NCBI GenBank assembly: GCA_944321845.1
Contig: CALUMT010000006.1
Coordinates: 1 to 60,059, forward strand
Reading direction: 5' to 3'
Length of the DNA stretch: 60,059 nt
Source: an uncultured Butyricimonas sp.
GTDB lineage: Bacteria > Bacteroidota > Bacteroidia > Bacteroidales > Marinifilaceae
A program made the translations under genes and the position numbers. Positions within the stretch are counted from its first letter, which is position 1; each line of letters begins with the position of its first letter. Below the pieces are notes generated by a model, which worked only from the letters and a program-made list of their open reading frames with translations, had not been told where the DNA came from and ran no database searches. Below are positions 7,481 through 17,268 of the stretch, piece after piece.

Positions 7481-10400
7481 TTAAAATGAGACATTCAACC
7501 CAAATGAAAACATCGGACGTTCGGATAGCTGAATTTCCGTGAATCCTCCCTGTGTAGGAGTTTGCCCTTTTAAGTCAGAAGAACATATCAAGAACAAGTT
7601 CGTTGCGGAAAGAGACAATTCCAACCGTTTCAATTTCCATGCGGAGATGACATCCTCCGGGAACATATAAGTCAAACTCAAACTCGTGCATTTCAAATAA
7701 TCGGCACTCACGACCCGAATATTACTATAATTGTACATATCCCAAGCAGTGGTAGCTAATTCCGGTATTTTATCGCTTGCATATTGAGACCAATGATACG
7801 AATAATCCGTGTAACCAGGTGTATTATTGTCTATCGCGGCCGGAATGTTCGTGTATTTCTCATCCCCGGGCCGTTGCCAACGATCCAGAAAAACCCGATT
7901 AACATTCTGTTCCGCCGTGAAACGTTGCCCCGAGTAGACTTTAAACATCCGCGTCTTAGCTCCCAAACTATACGCCAACGTCATGTTCAAGCGGAAATTC
8001 CAGAAATTCACCGTATTATTAATACCCCCGGACAATTTCGGTTCCCGGGAACCGGAAGCTTCCAGTACCGAGGTGAATACCTCATATTTACTTTTCCCGA
8101 ACAACCGCTCCGGCATCTCTTCATAATCATCGAACAATGGCCCGCCATTAATTGGGCTTAATCCGCGAAATTTATAAGAGAAAAAAGTATTCACAGGTTC
8201 TCCTTTCGTGATGACCGTTCCATTCAAGAAGTTTTCCAAATCATACTGGTCCGTGGAAGCTTGGGTCTCCACCTTATTCCGGGATTTGGAAATTGAAGTG
8301 GAAAGCATCCAACGTACATTATTCGTGTAAACCGGGGATACCGTCAACGAAACATTATACCCCTTGTTCGTGATTTCCCCGCTATTCACGGTATAAGAAT
8401 TCATTCCATTCACCCGGGAAATATTTTTGTCCAAGAAAGCGTCCCTTGTTTTTTTATAATAGACATCGGAACTGACCATAAGCCTTCGGTCCAACATGGA
8501 AAATTCAATTCCCCCGTTCAAAGATGTCGTGCGTTCCCACTTCAAATCAGGATTCGGGTAAATATCCACTTCCGCCGTCAATTCATTGAAATGGCTGTCC
8601 ATTGGCAATTTACGAATAATTAATTCAGGAGATTGATCATCCAGCATATTCCCCTGGTACCCGTAAGAGAATTTCAATTGCAGGTAATCAAAGAAACTAG
8701 AGCCGCCGAATTGTTCTATGGGATTATAAGAAAGCGAGGCAGACCATACCGGCAATAAATTATCATTACCCTGGGAACCGAATTTATTCGAACCATCGTA
8801 ACGCCCATTCGCGTTCAAGGTGATAAAATTACGATAAGTATACGACACGCTGGCATAAACAGAAAAAAGATTCGTCAAATTATCCGTTATCACCGGTTTA
8901 TTAGAAGCCAACCACGCATCATAAGCCGGATAATCCCCCACGTTAAATACCGCAAATTGCATCCCTCGATCCGGGTAATAACCACGGTTGATTTGTTCCG
9001 TCCCGTCATATTTTGTTGAACTGGCTTCCAAACCGACAGAGGCATTAATATTATGTTGTTCACCCTGGCCGAAATATTTATTTACATTCGCTTGAAAACG
9101 AAGAGTCCAAAACTCATTTCTTGTACGGGATTGGGTCAATTCCCCTCCTCCTGGCATCACACAACTATTAGGCTCATCTATTTCCCCACCATACTCTCCA
9201 TATCTCAAGGTTGCCGCATGATGTGTCTCAGCGCCCCAGTAAGAATCAATTTCAGTGTTAGAAATAGTATAAGCGAAAATTCCGTTCAGGTTCAACCACG
9301 ACAAGGGAGAATAAGTCAAATTGGCTTGCAAGGTAACGCTGGAGGATGATTGCTCGTTACCACTATGTTCCAGCTCGTTCAATATATTAAAATTATAGTA
9401 ATAACCACCAGATGCAAGTTTCTTGTAAAAATACAAAGAACCGTTATCGTCCCTCAAGGGAATCGCACGACTTGTGTTATAAGCATAATCGATTGGCGAA
9501 ATCTCATCTTGATAATACTTTTTCACTTCTTTATTTCCACTTAAATCGAATGCGGCGGAAAATGCATCTGAAAAACTGAAATCCAGTTTCAACATAGCCG
9601 TGTAACGCTCATTCGTATTTTGCTTAATCACGTCATTATCATCTGTATATCCAATCGAAGCATAATACCTGACTTGTTCGCTTCCCCCCGTCACGCTCAA
9701 GGTATGTTGGGATGAAAACGCATCATTTCCCAGCACGTCAAACCAATCCGTGTTCAAGCTCTCTATCTTATTCACCTCTTTTATGAATTCATCATACGTG
9801 ATCAACTGGTTATAAAGTTGTGAATACAAGTACTCGTAACCGACTAAAGCCATACCTGAATCAAACAAGTACCCGGCAGATATCAAATCCCTTGAAAAAG
9901 CTATCCTTTCCTTGGAAGTCATCACGTCGATATTCCGGTCACTGTATCTCGGACGCAACTTCAATGTTCCCGTCATATTATAAGAGACTATAGGCTCACC
10001 AACATGACCACGTTTCGTGGTTATCACGATAACACCATTAGCCGCCTTCGTTCCATAAAGCGCCGTGGCGGAAGCATCCTTCAGCACATCGATACGTTCA
10101 ATATCCTGCGGATTTAAGCCGGAAATAGCGTTACCGATACGATTTATATAATCCGGATCATTCAATTCCTCCGGGGAAATATTCACCGGATCCGACTGAA
10201 TAACCCCATCGATAACCCACAACGGTTCCCGGTTACCGATCAACGTGGAAGTTCCACGGATACGCAGCTTGGGAGCTACACCTATTTCTCCCGAGTTTGT
10301 CATGGATACCAAATCGGGAATCTGCCCTTCCAGCATTTGATCTATCGTGGTCACTCCCGGCCGCATGATATCTTCCGCTTTAACAGATGTAATCGCGCTC

Positions 10401-11080
10401 GTGGACTGGCGACGATTAATTACCTGGTAACCTGTCACCACAACCTCATCCATCTCCTGCACGTCGTCCTCCATGGTGATCACCCAATCCCCTTCTTTCA
10501 AGCCCTCAGCGCAATTGCGGGTTACGGTTTTCATCCCCACGAAAGAAAACATCAGCTCGGATGTTTCGGCTGATGGAACAGACAATGAAAACTCCCCATT
10601 GGCATTCGTTGTCACCCCGATCGTTGTTCCCTTTACTATAACAGTTACACCGGGAAGCGGATGTTTCTTCACGTCCTGCACTTTTCCCCGAATAATCACG
10701 GGTTTAGATGGAGTTTGGGTTTGCTTACGGATGACCACCGTTTTGCCCTCAATGGTATAGGTAAGGCCGCGGTTGCCTTCCTTGAGCAGTTTATCCAAGG
10801 CCACACGCAGGGATACGTTCTCCAGACGGAGGGTTATCCCCGTGATACCCCGCAATTCCTCGGAATTGAACATGAAATTGTAGCGTGTCTGTTCACGCAG
10901 GGTTTCGATAACGCGAATCAGGGTTTCGTTCTTCACGTCGAGCGATACGCTCGGCATGTCATTTTCTTGCGCCTGCAGGGGTAACGCTATCGTTCCCAGG
11001 AACAAGCAAAAGAAACAAGCCACTAACCGCCCTAAAGCATGACCTCTCGGTCGTACTGCATTTGACTTTTCTTTTTTCAT
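7481..11080 (-). CDS. SusC/RagA TonB-dependent transducer with STN domain
   Basis: A 1199-residue outer-membrane protein. In order: signal peptide (to about residue 38), a secretin/TonB N-terminal (STN) domain at about 45-115, a carboxypeptidase-D-like regulatory domain at about 128-210, a TonB-box-like MDEVVVTGY, a plug containing the SusC signature LKDASATALYGTKAANG, and a beta-barrel ending in an aromatic residue. The STN domain marks it as a signal transducer: on substrate binding it contacts FecR, which frees the sigma factor encoded upstream. So it should control its own operon as well as import. It pairs with the SusD lipoprotein 11 bp downstream, and a 194-bp leader separates it from fecR. 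Length is typical for STN-bearing SusC proteins. Confidence 0.95.
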   Translation of the reverse strand: MKKEKSNAVRPRGHALGRLVACFFCLFLGTIALPLQAQENDMPSVSLDVKNETLIRVIETLREQTRYNFMFNSEELRGITGITLRLENVSLRVALDKLLKEGNRGLTYTIEGKTVVIRKQTQTPSKPVIIRGKVQDVKKHPLPGVTVIVKGTTIGVTTNANGEFSLSVPSAETSELMFSFVGMKTVTRNCAEGLKEGDWVITMEDDVQEMDEVVVTGYQVINRRQSTSAITSVKAEDIMRPGVTTIDQMLEGQIPDLVSMTNSGEIGVAPKLRIRGTSTLIGNREPLWVIDGVIQSDPVNISPEELNDPDYINRIGNAISGLNPQDIERIDVLKDASATALYGTKAANGVIVITTKRGHVGEPIVSYNMTGTLKLRPRYSDRNIDVMTSKERIAFSRDLISAGYLFDSGMALVGYEYLYSQLYNQLITYDEFIKEVNKIESLNTDWFDVLGNDAFSSQHTLSVTGGSEQVRYYASIGYTDDNDVIKQNTNERYTAMLKLDFSFSDAFSAAFDLSGNKEVKKYYQDEISPIDYAYNTSRAIPLRDDNGSLYFYKKLASGGYYYNFNILNELEHSGNEQSSSSVTLQANLTYSPLSWLNLNGIFAYTISNTEIDSYWGAETHHAATLRYGEYGGEIDEPNSCVMPGGGELTQSRTRNEFWTLRFQANVNKYFGQGEQHNINASVGLEASSTKYDGTEQINRGYYPDRGMQFAVFNVGDYPAYDAWLASNKPVITDNLTNLFSVYASVSYTYRNFITLNANGRYDGSNKFGSQGNDNLLPVWSASLSYNPIEQFGGSSFFDYLQLKFSYGYQGNMLDDQSPELIIRKLPMDSHFNELTAEVDIYPNPDLKWERTTSLNGGIEFSMLDRRLMVSSDVYYKKTRDAFLDKNISRVNGMNSYTVNSGEITNKGYNVSLTVSPVYTNNVRWMLSTSISKSRNKVETQASTDQYDLENFLNGTVITKGEPVNTFFSYKFRGLSPINGGPLFDDYEEMPERLFGKSKYEVFTSVLEASGSREPKLSGGINNTVNFWNFRLNMTLAYSLGAKTRMFKVYSGQRFTAEQNVNRVFLDRWQRPGDEKYTNIPAAIDNNTPGYTDYSYHWSQYASDKIPELATTAWDMYNYSNIRVVSADYLKCTSLSLTYMFPEDVISAWKLKRLELSLSATNLFLICSSDLKGQTPTQGGFTEIQLSERPMFSFGLNVSF

Positions 11081-11091
11081 AAGTAATTAAA

Positions 11092-11221
11092 TTAACGTGA
11101 CTATTGATGACCGGGAAAGAAACGGGCCAACGTCGCTTCCCCTTCTAACTCTCGCTAAAGAATCTTAAAGCCTCACGGCGAATTGTTTTTTTTCATACAT
11201 TTGTGATGTTAACGTGACTAT
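11092..11221. repeat. 13-bp direct repeat pair flanking the susC leader
   Basis: TTAACGTGACTAT occurs at 11092-11104 and again at 11209-11221. The inner copy lies about 12 bp before the susC start codon. Both copies are followed on the plus strand by a similar block with CGGGAAA and GGCCAA, so this looks like a diverged duplication of about 117 bp. One copy could carry the sigma-factor-dependent promoter for susC, but I cannot place its elements. Confidence 0.6.
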
Positions 11222-11274
11222 ACTATTATGATTGTCATTTGAATCGCGGGAAACAGGCCAATGTTTCCCGTGTT

Positions 11275-12348
11275 TCATTTTTCCCGGATAATAATCTTCT
11301 TTCCATCACGGTAATAGGTGATATCCGCCACGCGGGCGATTTCGCTCAAGGCCTCTTCCAGCGTCTTGGAACGGTCCATGTACACGTGGAAACACCGTTC
11401 ACCCAATTCCCCGGCGGGGCATTCCACCTCAATATCGTACCAGCGGGCCAATTCCTCCATAATCACGGATAACGGCATATCCTTGAACACGAATTCCCCG
11501 TTCTTCCAGGCCAACACCTCCATCAAATCCACCTCCCGCTTCACCAGCGGACGACCGCCCGGTCCTTCCACGCAAGCCTCTCCCGGCCACAAACGCAGGC
11601 TATCCTCTCCCACCGTTACTTCCACGCTACCCGACACAAGCGCCGTCAGCGACTCCTCTCCCGGGTAAGCCCGCACGTTGAACTCCGTGCCCAACACCCG
11701 CACCACGGCCCGTTCCGCCTCCACCAGGAAGGGTCGCCGTTCATCCCGCATCACTTCCAGGTAGGCCTCTCCCTCCAGGAACACCCGCCGTTCCCCACTC
11801 GTGAAGCGTTCCGGAAACCGCAGCGATGACTCGGCATTCAGCACTACCCGCGTACCGTCCTCCAGCACCAGGCTGTACGTCGTTCCCCGAGGCACCACGA
11901 TACGGTTATACTGCAATTCCGCCGGTAGCGTATCCTCCGCCGCGTGCAACTGGCGGATAGCTCCCCGTTCCTCCCGGGCAAATCCCGGAATGGACGTCAT
12001 ACTTTCCCCGATAGTATCACGCCCGGAAAGCACGTGACTGCTCCCGTCCGGCAATATCAACTGCACACCATCGGCCTCGGCCAGGGCAATCGTTTTCGGC
12101 GTTTGCTCTCCTGCAGGTAACAAGAAACCCACCCACCACAGCAGAAGCACCGAAGCTGCCACCGCCGCCACACCACTCAGCCCGTACAGCAGGCGTCGCC
12201 CTCCCCGGGCCACACCCCCGTAATACCGACGGGCATCACGCAGGAAGCGTTGCCGATCGGCCGATTCCGCCGCCCAGCGTTCCACCTCCCGCCTTTCCTC
12301 CCGGGATGCCCGTCCCCGGACAACTCGCTTGATTGTATCTATTTCCAT
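11275..12348 (-). CDS. FecR-family anti-sigma factor
   Basis: An inner-membrane regulator of about 357 residues. The N-terminal cytoplasmic part (MEIDTIKRVVRGRASREE, then ERWAAES) should bind the sigma factor. One hydrophobic membrane helix follows at about residues 60-85 (rich in A, V, L, W). The periplasmic FecR domain has VPRGTTYSLVLEDGTRVVLN and FLEGEAYLEV, and the DUF4974 domain at the C-terminus (WKNGEFVFKDMPLSVIMEEL) is expected to contact the STN domain of SusC. The open frame runs 34 codons further upstream, but that part encodes an unlikely Cys/Phe-rich stretch and overlaps the sigma gene; the ATG at 12348 gives a normal FecR start. It is 92 bp downstream of the sigma gene. Confidence 0.92.
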   Translation of the reverse strand: MEIDTIKRVVRGRASREERREVERWAAESADRQRFLRDARRYYGGVARGGRRLLYGLSGVAAVAASVLLLWWVGFLLPAGEQTPKTIALAEADGVQLILPDGSSHVLSGRDTIGESMTSIPGFAREERGAIRQLHAAEDTLPAELQYNRIVVPRGTTYSLVLEDGTRVVLNAESSLRFPERFTSGERRVFLEGEAYLEVMRDERRPFLVEAERAVVRVLGTEFNVRAYPGEESLTALVSGSVEVTVGEDSLRLWPGEACVEGPGGRPLVKREVDLMEVLAWKNGEFVFKDMPLSVIMEELARWYDIEVECPAGELGERCFHVYMDRSKTLEEALSEIARVADITYYRDGKKIIIREK

Positions 12349-12440
12349 CTCGATCCATTTTAATGTCCTTACATAGATACAAACAACCCAACCGAAAAAC
12401 GGGGGACAAGAAAAAGCATTTTTTTGAAAAAAATTTCGAA

Positions 12441-13013
12441 TTACCCCCACAATTCCCCCGAATCGAGGGTAAGGAGCAGCGCCAAAAGAACAGGAACATG
12501 CTCGCGAATGTACTTGTAGGCGCGCTTCACGTGGGTATGCACCGTCTGCTCCGAGATGCCCAGGGCGGCAGCTATCTCGGCATAGTTCAGGTCATTGAAT
12601 ACCTTCATCTCCAGCACTATCCGCTGTTGCTCGGGCAATTGCTGCAACAATTCCTGCACCCGCTCAAAAAGCTCACCCCGGTCCTCGTACTCCAGCGTGC
12701 CGGCAAAGATGAGCGACTCCGTCAGTTTCGATCGGTGGGAATCCTCCACCTGCAGGTGCTTGTAATAATTCAGGCAGGCGTTCTTCACCGAGGTGTACAG
12801 GTAATTGCGCACGTCGGCATCGCAGGGGAGCGTGTTCACCACCCCGAGCAACCGCTCGAAAGCATCCTGCACGAAATCCTCGGCCATGTCGCCGTTCATC
12901 GTGTAGGAATAGGCAAAACGATAAAGGCGAGGTCGCATCTCCCGGTAAAGCCCCTCGAGAGCGCCCCACGCTCCCGGCCTCAACTTCCCGGTCTGTTCTA
13001 CTGCCTCGTCCAT
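12441..13013 (-). CDS. ECF sigma-70 factor (FecI-like)
   Basis: A 190-residue RNA polymerase sigma factor. Region 2 is at about residues 20-90 (LYREMRPRLYRFAYSY, DFVQDAFERLL) and region 4 at about 115-175 (LPEQQRIVLEMKVFNDLNYAEIAAALGISEQTVHTHVKRA), a helix-turn-helix for the -35 element. There is no region 1 or 3, as usual for the ECF class. It is directly upstream of a FecR gene and an STN-bearing SusC, the classic trans-envelope signalling trio, so it should be held by FecR and released when the SusC substrate is present. A TATCTTTG box at 13072-13079 suggests the gene itself is read by the housekeeping sigma factor. The base composition is clearly more GC-rich than in susC/susD. Confidence 0.93.
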   Translation of the reverse strand: MDEAVEQTGKLRPGAWGALEGLYREMRPRLYRFAYSYTMNGDMAEDFVQDAFERLLGVVNTLPCDADVRNYLYTSVKNACLNYYKHLQVEDSHRSKLTESLIFAGTLEYEDRGELFERVQELLQQLPEQQRIVLEMKVFNDLNYAEIAAALGISEQTVHTHVKRAYKYIREHVPVLLALLLTLDSGELWG

Positions 13014-13071
13014 GCCGTTCCTTTATAAATCATACCGTACCATCTCATACTGAGCCTGTTTTTCATGGGAA

Positions 13072-13079
13072 CAAAGATA
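13072..13079 (-). promoter_or_regulatory. Putative -7 box for sigma factor gene
   Basis: On the minus strand TATCTTTG matches TAnnTTTG and would place the transcript start about 50 nt before the sigma-factor ATG. No clear TTTG is found 19-21 bp upstream. Confidence 0.4.
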
Positions 13080-13132
13080 GGAAAAAAGTTTCTGAAAAAC
13101 GGGGAACAGATCAAACAGAAAGAAAAAGGACA

Positions 13133-14485
13133 TCAATTGCTTTCAATGACTTGTCCCACTCCCCGGTAGAGCTTGATGGGACTGTCCAGCAGAACGGCAA
13201 TAACCGTGATTTGTTCGTCCAGCACATGCTCCGGCACATCGATATACAGATTGCCGGGAACCTCGTTCCAGTAATTCTTGTTGTGAACCTTATAATTCAG
13301 CATGGCACCGTTTCCCACTACCCATACGCGGTTCACCTTATTCATCAGACCTTTGATTTCTATCGGACCATTCGGACGGTAAGGAAGGTACAGGTACAAG
13401 ATATCCCCGGCTTTGTTTAAGGTAGTATATCCCTGGAAATGTTCGCTCGGGATACCGGCACGGGTTTCGTAGATGGCTTCCTTGTGCTTGGTAGTCCAGC
13501 GGCCGAATTCCTTCAGTATGGCGACTTGCTCTTCCGGGATGGTCCCGTCCGATTTCGGACCGATATCCAACAGCAGGTTACCACCCATGCTCAGACAGTC
13601 GACAAACGTGCGGAGCAGCATGTACGGTGATTTGTAGTTTGTATCCGTGTGTTGATACCCCCAGGAGTCATTCATCGTCATACAGAGTTCCCAGTAATTG
13701 TCTTTCGGACGCACGATGGGCACCCCTTGTTCCGGGGTTGCATAATCACCATAACCCTGGATACGGGAATTAATGATGACATTCGGGTTGGTGGAACGGA
13801 GCAGCTCGACAATACCTTTCGAATTCCAGGCTTCCGCGCTCTGTTCCCAGTCTCCGTCGAACCAGTAAAGATCCGGTTTCCAGGTTTCGTTCAATTCTTT
13901 CAGCTGGGCGAAATTGAATTTGCGGAACCGGCTCCAGCGTTCCGGATCATTCTTGTAGCGTACCTCGGTACGGGTCTTGTTCGGGTAATCGGGATGTGAC
14001 CAGTCAAGCAATGAATAATAGAATCCCAACTTGAGGCCACTTTTACGCACTTCCTTGACAAACGGGGCAAGCAAGTCCCTTTGGGCAGGTGTTTTCCTGA
14101 CAACACTCAGGTCGCCGGCCCGGGTATCCCATAAAGCCACCCCATCGTGATGCTTGGTTGTGATGACCGTGTACCGGGCACCGCTTTCCTTAATCAGGTC
14201 TACCCACTGTTTCGGGTCGTACCGGGAGGCCGTGAATCCTTCTACCTGTTTCATGTATTCATCGTATGGCAGGTAGTTATTGAAGAAGGACCAGCTTTCG
14301 GATACCCCTTTCACCGAATAAATGCCCCAATGGATGAAGATGCCTAATTTGGCATCAGCAAACCACTCCATACGTTTTTCCTTAGCTGCAGATGTCGTGG
14401 CAGACGAGGTCTCCTGACTTCCTCCCGCGAGAGGCGAGAGCAGAGACAAACTTATTAAAGCTGATGCAAGTAATCTTTTTTTCAT
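13133..14485 (-). CDS. Alpha-L-fucosidase, GH29
   Basis: A 450-residue secreted glycoside hydrolase family 29 enzyme that removes alpha-linked L-fucose from host or dietary glycans. A signal peptide (MKKRLLASALISLSLLSPL) is followed by the GH29 catalytic barrel with EWFADAKLGIFIHWGIYSV, TTKHHDGVALWD, and the nucleophile Asp at about residue 210 in DLYWFDGDW. The general acid-base residue cannot be assigned by eye. SMGGNLLLDIGPKSDG is also typical of the family. The C-terminal 100 residues look like a small beta domain. I chose the ATG at 14485 because the upstream ATGs would bury the signal peptide. It lies upstream of the sigma-FecR-SusCD locus on the same strand, but whether it serves that locus is uncertain. 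Confidence 0.92.
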   Translation of the reverse strand: MKKRLLASALISLSLLSPLAGGSQETSSATTSAAKEKRMEWFADAKLGIFIHWGIYSVKGVSESWSFFNNYLPYDEYMKQVEGFTASRYDPKQWVDLIKESGARYTVITTKHHDGVALWDTRAGDLSVVRKTPAQRDLLAPFVKEVRKSGLKLGFYYSLLDWSHPDYPNKTRTEVRYKNDPERWSRFRKFNFAQLKELNETWKPDLYWFDGDWEQSAEAWNSKGIVELLRSTNPNVIINSRIQGYGDYATPEQGVPIVRPKDNYWELCMTMNDSWGYQHTDTNYKSPYMLLRTFVDCLSMGGNLLLDIGPKSDGTIPEEQVAILKEFGRWTTKHKEAIYETRAGIPSEHFQGYTTLNKAGDILYLYLPYRPNGPIEIKGLMNKVNRVWVVGNGAMLNYKVHNKNYWNEVPGNLYIDVPEHVLDEQITVIAVLLDSPIKLYRGVGQVIESN

Positions 14486-14578
14486 GCGAATTAGAATAGT
14501 GAATTTACCCGTTTTCATAAACAACAAGCGTCCAGACAGACCGATGGGTCCAGCTCAAAAAGATAACACGGTTACCAT

Positions 14579-14604
14579 CTCCCGGGGAAAAACCTCCCCG
14601 GGAG
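14579..14604. other. GC-rich hairpin between cinA and fucosidase genes
   Basis: Arms CTCCCGGGG (14579-14587) and CCCCGGGAG (14596-14604) form a 9-bp stem just after the cinA stop. There is no T-run after it on the minus strand, so it is at best a partial or Rho-assisted terminator for cinA. Confidence 0.45.
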
Positions 14605-14612
14605 CAACCTGC

Positions 14613-15851
14613 TCAACCGCGGGAAGCCTTCATCCGCTCCAGCAGCATACCCAGCGCCTTCATCGTCGCCTTGTCGATATTCCGCTCGCGGGTAAACGAG
14701 AACACAAAACGTTCGGACACCGTTCCCTCGGGCGAGGCCACGGCAATCCATACCGTTCCCACCGGCTTCTCCGGCGTACCGCCCGTCGGTCCGGCCACAC
14801 CGGAAGTCGCCACGCCGTAATCGGCACCCAGCAACCGCCGCACACCCTCGGCCATCTGCCGCACCACCGGCTCGCTCACCGCCCCGTGACGCTCCAGGTC
14901 CTCGCCGGAAACACCCAGCACCTTTTCCTTCACGTCATTGGCGTAAGCCACCACGCTGCCCCGGAAACAAGCCGAAGCCCCGGCTACCGACACCACCCGG
15001 GCAGCCACGTTCCCGCCCGTGCAACTCTCCGCCGTGGCCAGTGTCAGTCCCCGTTCCGTCAGTAACGTCACCACCTCGTTCTCCAGGCTTGCCTCATCAC
15101 CTTCCAGCACCCGCAAGCCCTCCAGTTCCCCGCACAACACAGCCAACCACTCGTCCAGTACCTCCGGCTTCACCCCACGGGCCGTCAACCGCAACCGCAC
15201 CATGCCCGGCGACGGCAAATAGGCCAGCGACAGTCCTTCCGGCAACCGTTCCTCGAATCCCTCCAGCCGCAGCGACAGCTCCGACTCCGGGATATCGTAC
15301 ACCTTCACCACCCGGTAATCCAGCAACAACCCCGGGAAACGCTCCTGCAACGCGGGCACCACCTCCCGATCCATCAAATCCTCCATCTCGAACGGTACCC
15401 CCGGCAACACCACGATCACCTTTCCCCGGCGCTCGAACCACATCCCGGGAGCCGTTCCCTTCCGGTTCATCAGCACCCGGCACCCATTCGGCACCAGCGC
15501 CTGACTCCGGTTCCCCGGGTTCATTCTCATCCCCCCGTTGGCAATCAACCGCTCCACGTTCGCCAGCACCTCCGGGTCCTCCACCAGTTCCATCCGGAAC
15601 AACCTCGACAGCATCCGCTTCGTCACGTCATCCTTCGTCGGTCCCAAACCACCGGTCATCACCACGATATCACAGTCAAACAGGGACATCATCATCCTCT
15701 CCTCGATATCATACTCCTCATCACTCACGGACAACATCCGCGTCACCTCGATACCAACCTTGGTCAACCGGTCGGCGATAAACCGGCTATTCGTGTCGAC
15801 AATCTGCCCCAGCAGAATCTCATCGCCAATCGTAATAATAATCGCTCTCAT
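14613..15851 (-). CDS. cinA: CinA family protein, nicotinamide-nucleotide amidohydrolase
   Basis: A 412-residue full-length CinA. The N-terminal MoCF/MoaB-like domain (residues 1 to about 170) has GDEILLGQIVDTNSRFIA, MTGGLGPTKDDVTK and LPGVPFEMEDLM. The C-terminal amidohydrolase domain (about 255-410) has TAESCTGGNVAARVVSVAGAS and ATSGVAGPTGGTPEKPVGTVW. Known CinA proteins deamidate nicotinamide mononucleotide to recycle pyridine nucleotides, and the N-terminal domain can act as an ADP-ribose pyrophosphatase. It starts 6 bp after the M48 protease gene, so the two are probably co-transcribed. The opposite strand has a long Pro-rich open frame that is a composition artefact. Confidence 0.95.
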   Translation of the reverse strand: MRAIIITIGDEILLGQIVDTNSRFIADRLTKVGIEVTRMLSVSDEEYDIEERMMMSLFDCDIVVMTGGLGPTKDDVTKRMLSRLFRMELVEDPEVLANVERLIANGGMRMNPGNRSQALVPNGCRVLMNRKGTAPGMWFERRGKVIVVLPGVPFEMEDLMDREVVPALQERFPGLLLDYRVVKVYDIPESELSLRLEGFEERLPEGLSLAYLPSPGMVRLRLTARGVKPEVLDEWLAVLCGELEGLRVLEGDEASLENEVVTLLTERGLTLATAESCTGGNVAARVVSVAGASACFRGSVVAYANDVKEKVLGVSGEDLERHGAVSEPVVRQMAEGVRRLLGADYGVATSGVAGPTGGTPEKPVGTVWIAVASPEGTVSERFVFSFTRERNIDKATMKALGMLLERMKASRG

Positions 15852-15857
15852 GTATCG

Positions 15858-17096
15858 TTATTTTTTTATATTTCGGATAGCCTCCACCCGCCTGAGCAAC
15901 GAGGGATGCGAATAATTAACAAACTCGTACCACGGGTGCGGCGTCAGGTTGCTCAGCGACTTCACCGCCAGCTTCTTCAGCCCGGACACCAGCCATTCCC
16001 CGTCCAGCCGCGCCGCCGCGAAAGCGTCGGCCTCCAGCTCGTGGCGCCGCGACCACGCATTCATCGCCACACCCAGCACCGCCTCCACCGGCCCGTACAG
16101 CAGCATGAAGGCCATCATCCCCAGCTCGAACGTCGCCTCCCGGCCCCCCAGCGCCAACGACAACTCCGGCCGCCCCACGCACAGGGAGAACAGCCACAGC
16201 ATCAACCCCGCGTGCAGGAACGACACCACCATCCCCTTCACCGCGTGATGCAGGCGGTAATGCCCGATCTCGTGCGCCAGCACGGCCACCACCTCGTCCT
16301 CCGTCAACTCGTCGAGCAACGTATCGTAAAGCACCACCCGCTTCCTCGGCCCCAGGCCCGTGAAATAGGCATTGGCCTTCGTCGAACGGCGCGAACCGTC
16401 AATCACGTAAATATCCCGCACCCGGAATCCCACCCCGCGGGCGAAATCCTCCAGGCGGCGGCGCAACGTCCCCTCCGGCAACGGCCGCTGCTTGTTGAAG
16501 AGGGGCACAATCAGGTTACTGTAGAACATGGACATCAGCAGCCCGAACACGGTCAGCACCACCCAGGCCATCCACCAGAAGGATGGGCCCACCAGCGTGT
16601 AAATCCACGTCACGACGGCCATCAACGCCCCGCCGAGCACCACCGTCAGCAGCAGTCCCTTCACGGCATCGGCCCAGAACGTGGCCCGCGTCGAACGGTT
16701 GAACCCGTGACGCTCCTCCACGCGGAACGTCGCCAGATAATCGAACGGCAGCTCCACCAGCGTCGACACCACCGCCAACGCCACCACGAACACCACCGCC
16801 CGCCACACGGGATGCGTCACGGCCGCTCCCACCACGCCGTCGAACCACCCGAATCCGCCCGCCGCCAGGAACACCAGCGTCACGGCGAACGTCACTCCCG
16901 ACGACCAGGCATCCAGCCGTCCCCCGTCCCGCTTGTAAGCAAGGAAACGGGCATACTCCGCCTCATCGTAAATCCCCCGCAGGGCATCCGGCAAACGGGG
17001 CGACATCGCCCGCCGGTTCAACCCCTCCAGCCATCGCTCGAGGGCGAACTCCACCACGAGAAAAACCAGGATAATCCAGTATAACGTCACTTCCAT
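15858..17096 (-). CDS. M48 family integral-membrane metalloprotease (Ste24-like)
   Basis: A 412-residue membrane protease. It has several hydrophobic helices, an N-terminal Ste24-type domain (ELPFDYLATFRVEERHGFNRST), the zinc motif HEIGH in AVLAHEIGHYRLHHA at about residue 273-277, and the distal Glu ligand in the ELEADAFAA segment, as expected for CAAX-protease-like M48A enzymes. In bacteria these are inner-membrane quality-control proteases that cut membrane proteins. The GC-rich, Ala/Val/Arg-rich coding sequence differs from the AT-rich neighbours further left. It is the first gene of a pair with cinA. Confidence 0.93.
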   Translation of the reverse strand: MEVTLYWIILVFLVVEFALERWLEGLNRRAMSPRLPDALRGIYDEAEYARFLAYKRDGGRLDAWSSGVTFAVTLVFLAAGGFGWFDGVVGAAVTHPVWRAVVFVVALAVVSTLVELPFDYLATFRVEERHGFNRSTRATFWADAVKGLLLTVVLGGALMAVVTWIYTLVGPSFWWMAWVVLTVFGLLMSMFYSNLIVPLFNKQRPLPEGTLRRRLEDFARGVGFRVRDIYVIDGSRRSTKANAYFTGLGPRKRVVLYDTLLDELTEDEVVAVLAHEIGHYRLHHAVKGMVVSFLHAGLMLWLFSLCVGRPELSLALGGREATFELGMMAFMLLYGPVEAVLGVAMNAWSRRHELEADAFAAARLDGEWLVSGLKKLAVKSLSNLTPHPWYEFVNYSHPSLLRRVEAIRNIKK

Positions 17097-17268
17097 GTAT
17101 CCAATCGTTTAAAGTCAACAAACAACCATCCCCCCTTCCTCCCCGACCGGGGATTTCCCCCACCCGTATCGCGAATATACGCGAAAAGGAAGACACCTTC
17201 ATGCCTCCTTCACCCCGCACCCCGTTTGTTAACACTATTTCACTAAAACATTCCCCGGCAAAGCAGGG

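Noticed and set aside
12349-12450. Upstream extension of the FecR frame
   Set aside because: It would overlap the sigma gene and add a Cys/Phe-rich stretch not found in FecR proteins; the ATG at 12348 gives the normal start.
15041-15781. Long Pro/Ser/Thr-rich frame opposite cinA
   Set aside because: Antisense shadow caused by the GC-rich codon pattern of a complete, conserved cinA.
15906-17084. 392-residue His/Arg/Gln-rich frame opposite the M48 protease gene
   Set aside because: The composition is that of an antisense shadow; the minus strand encodes a complete metalloprotease with HEIGH.
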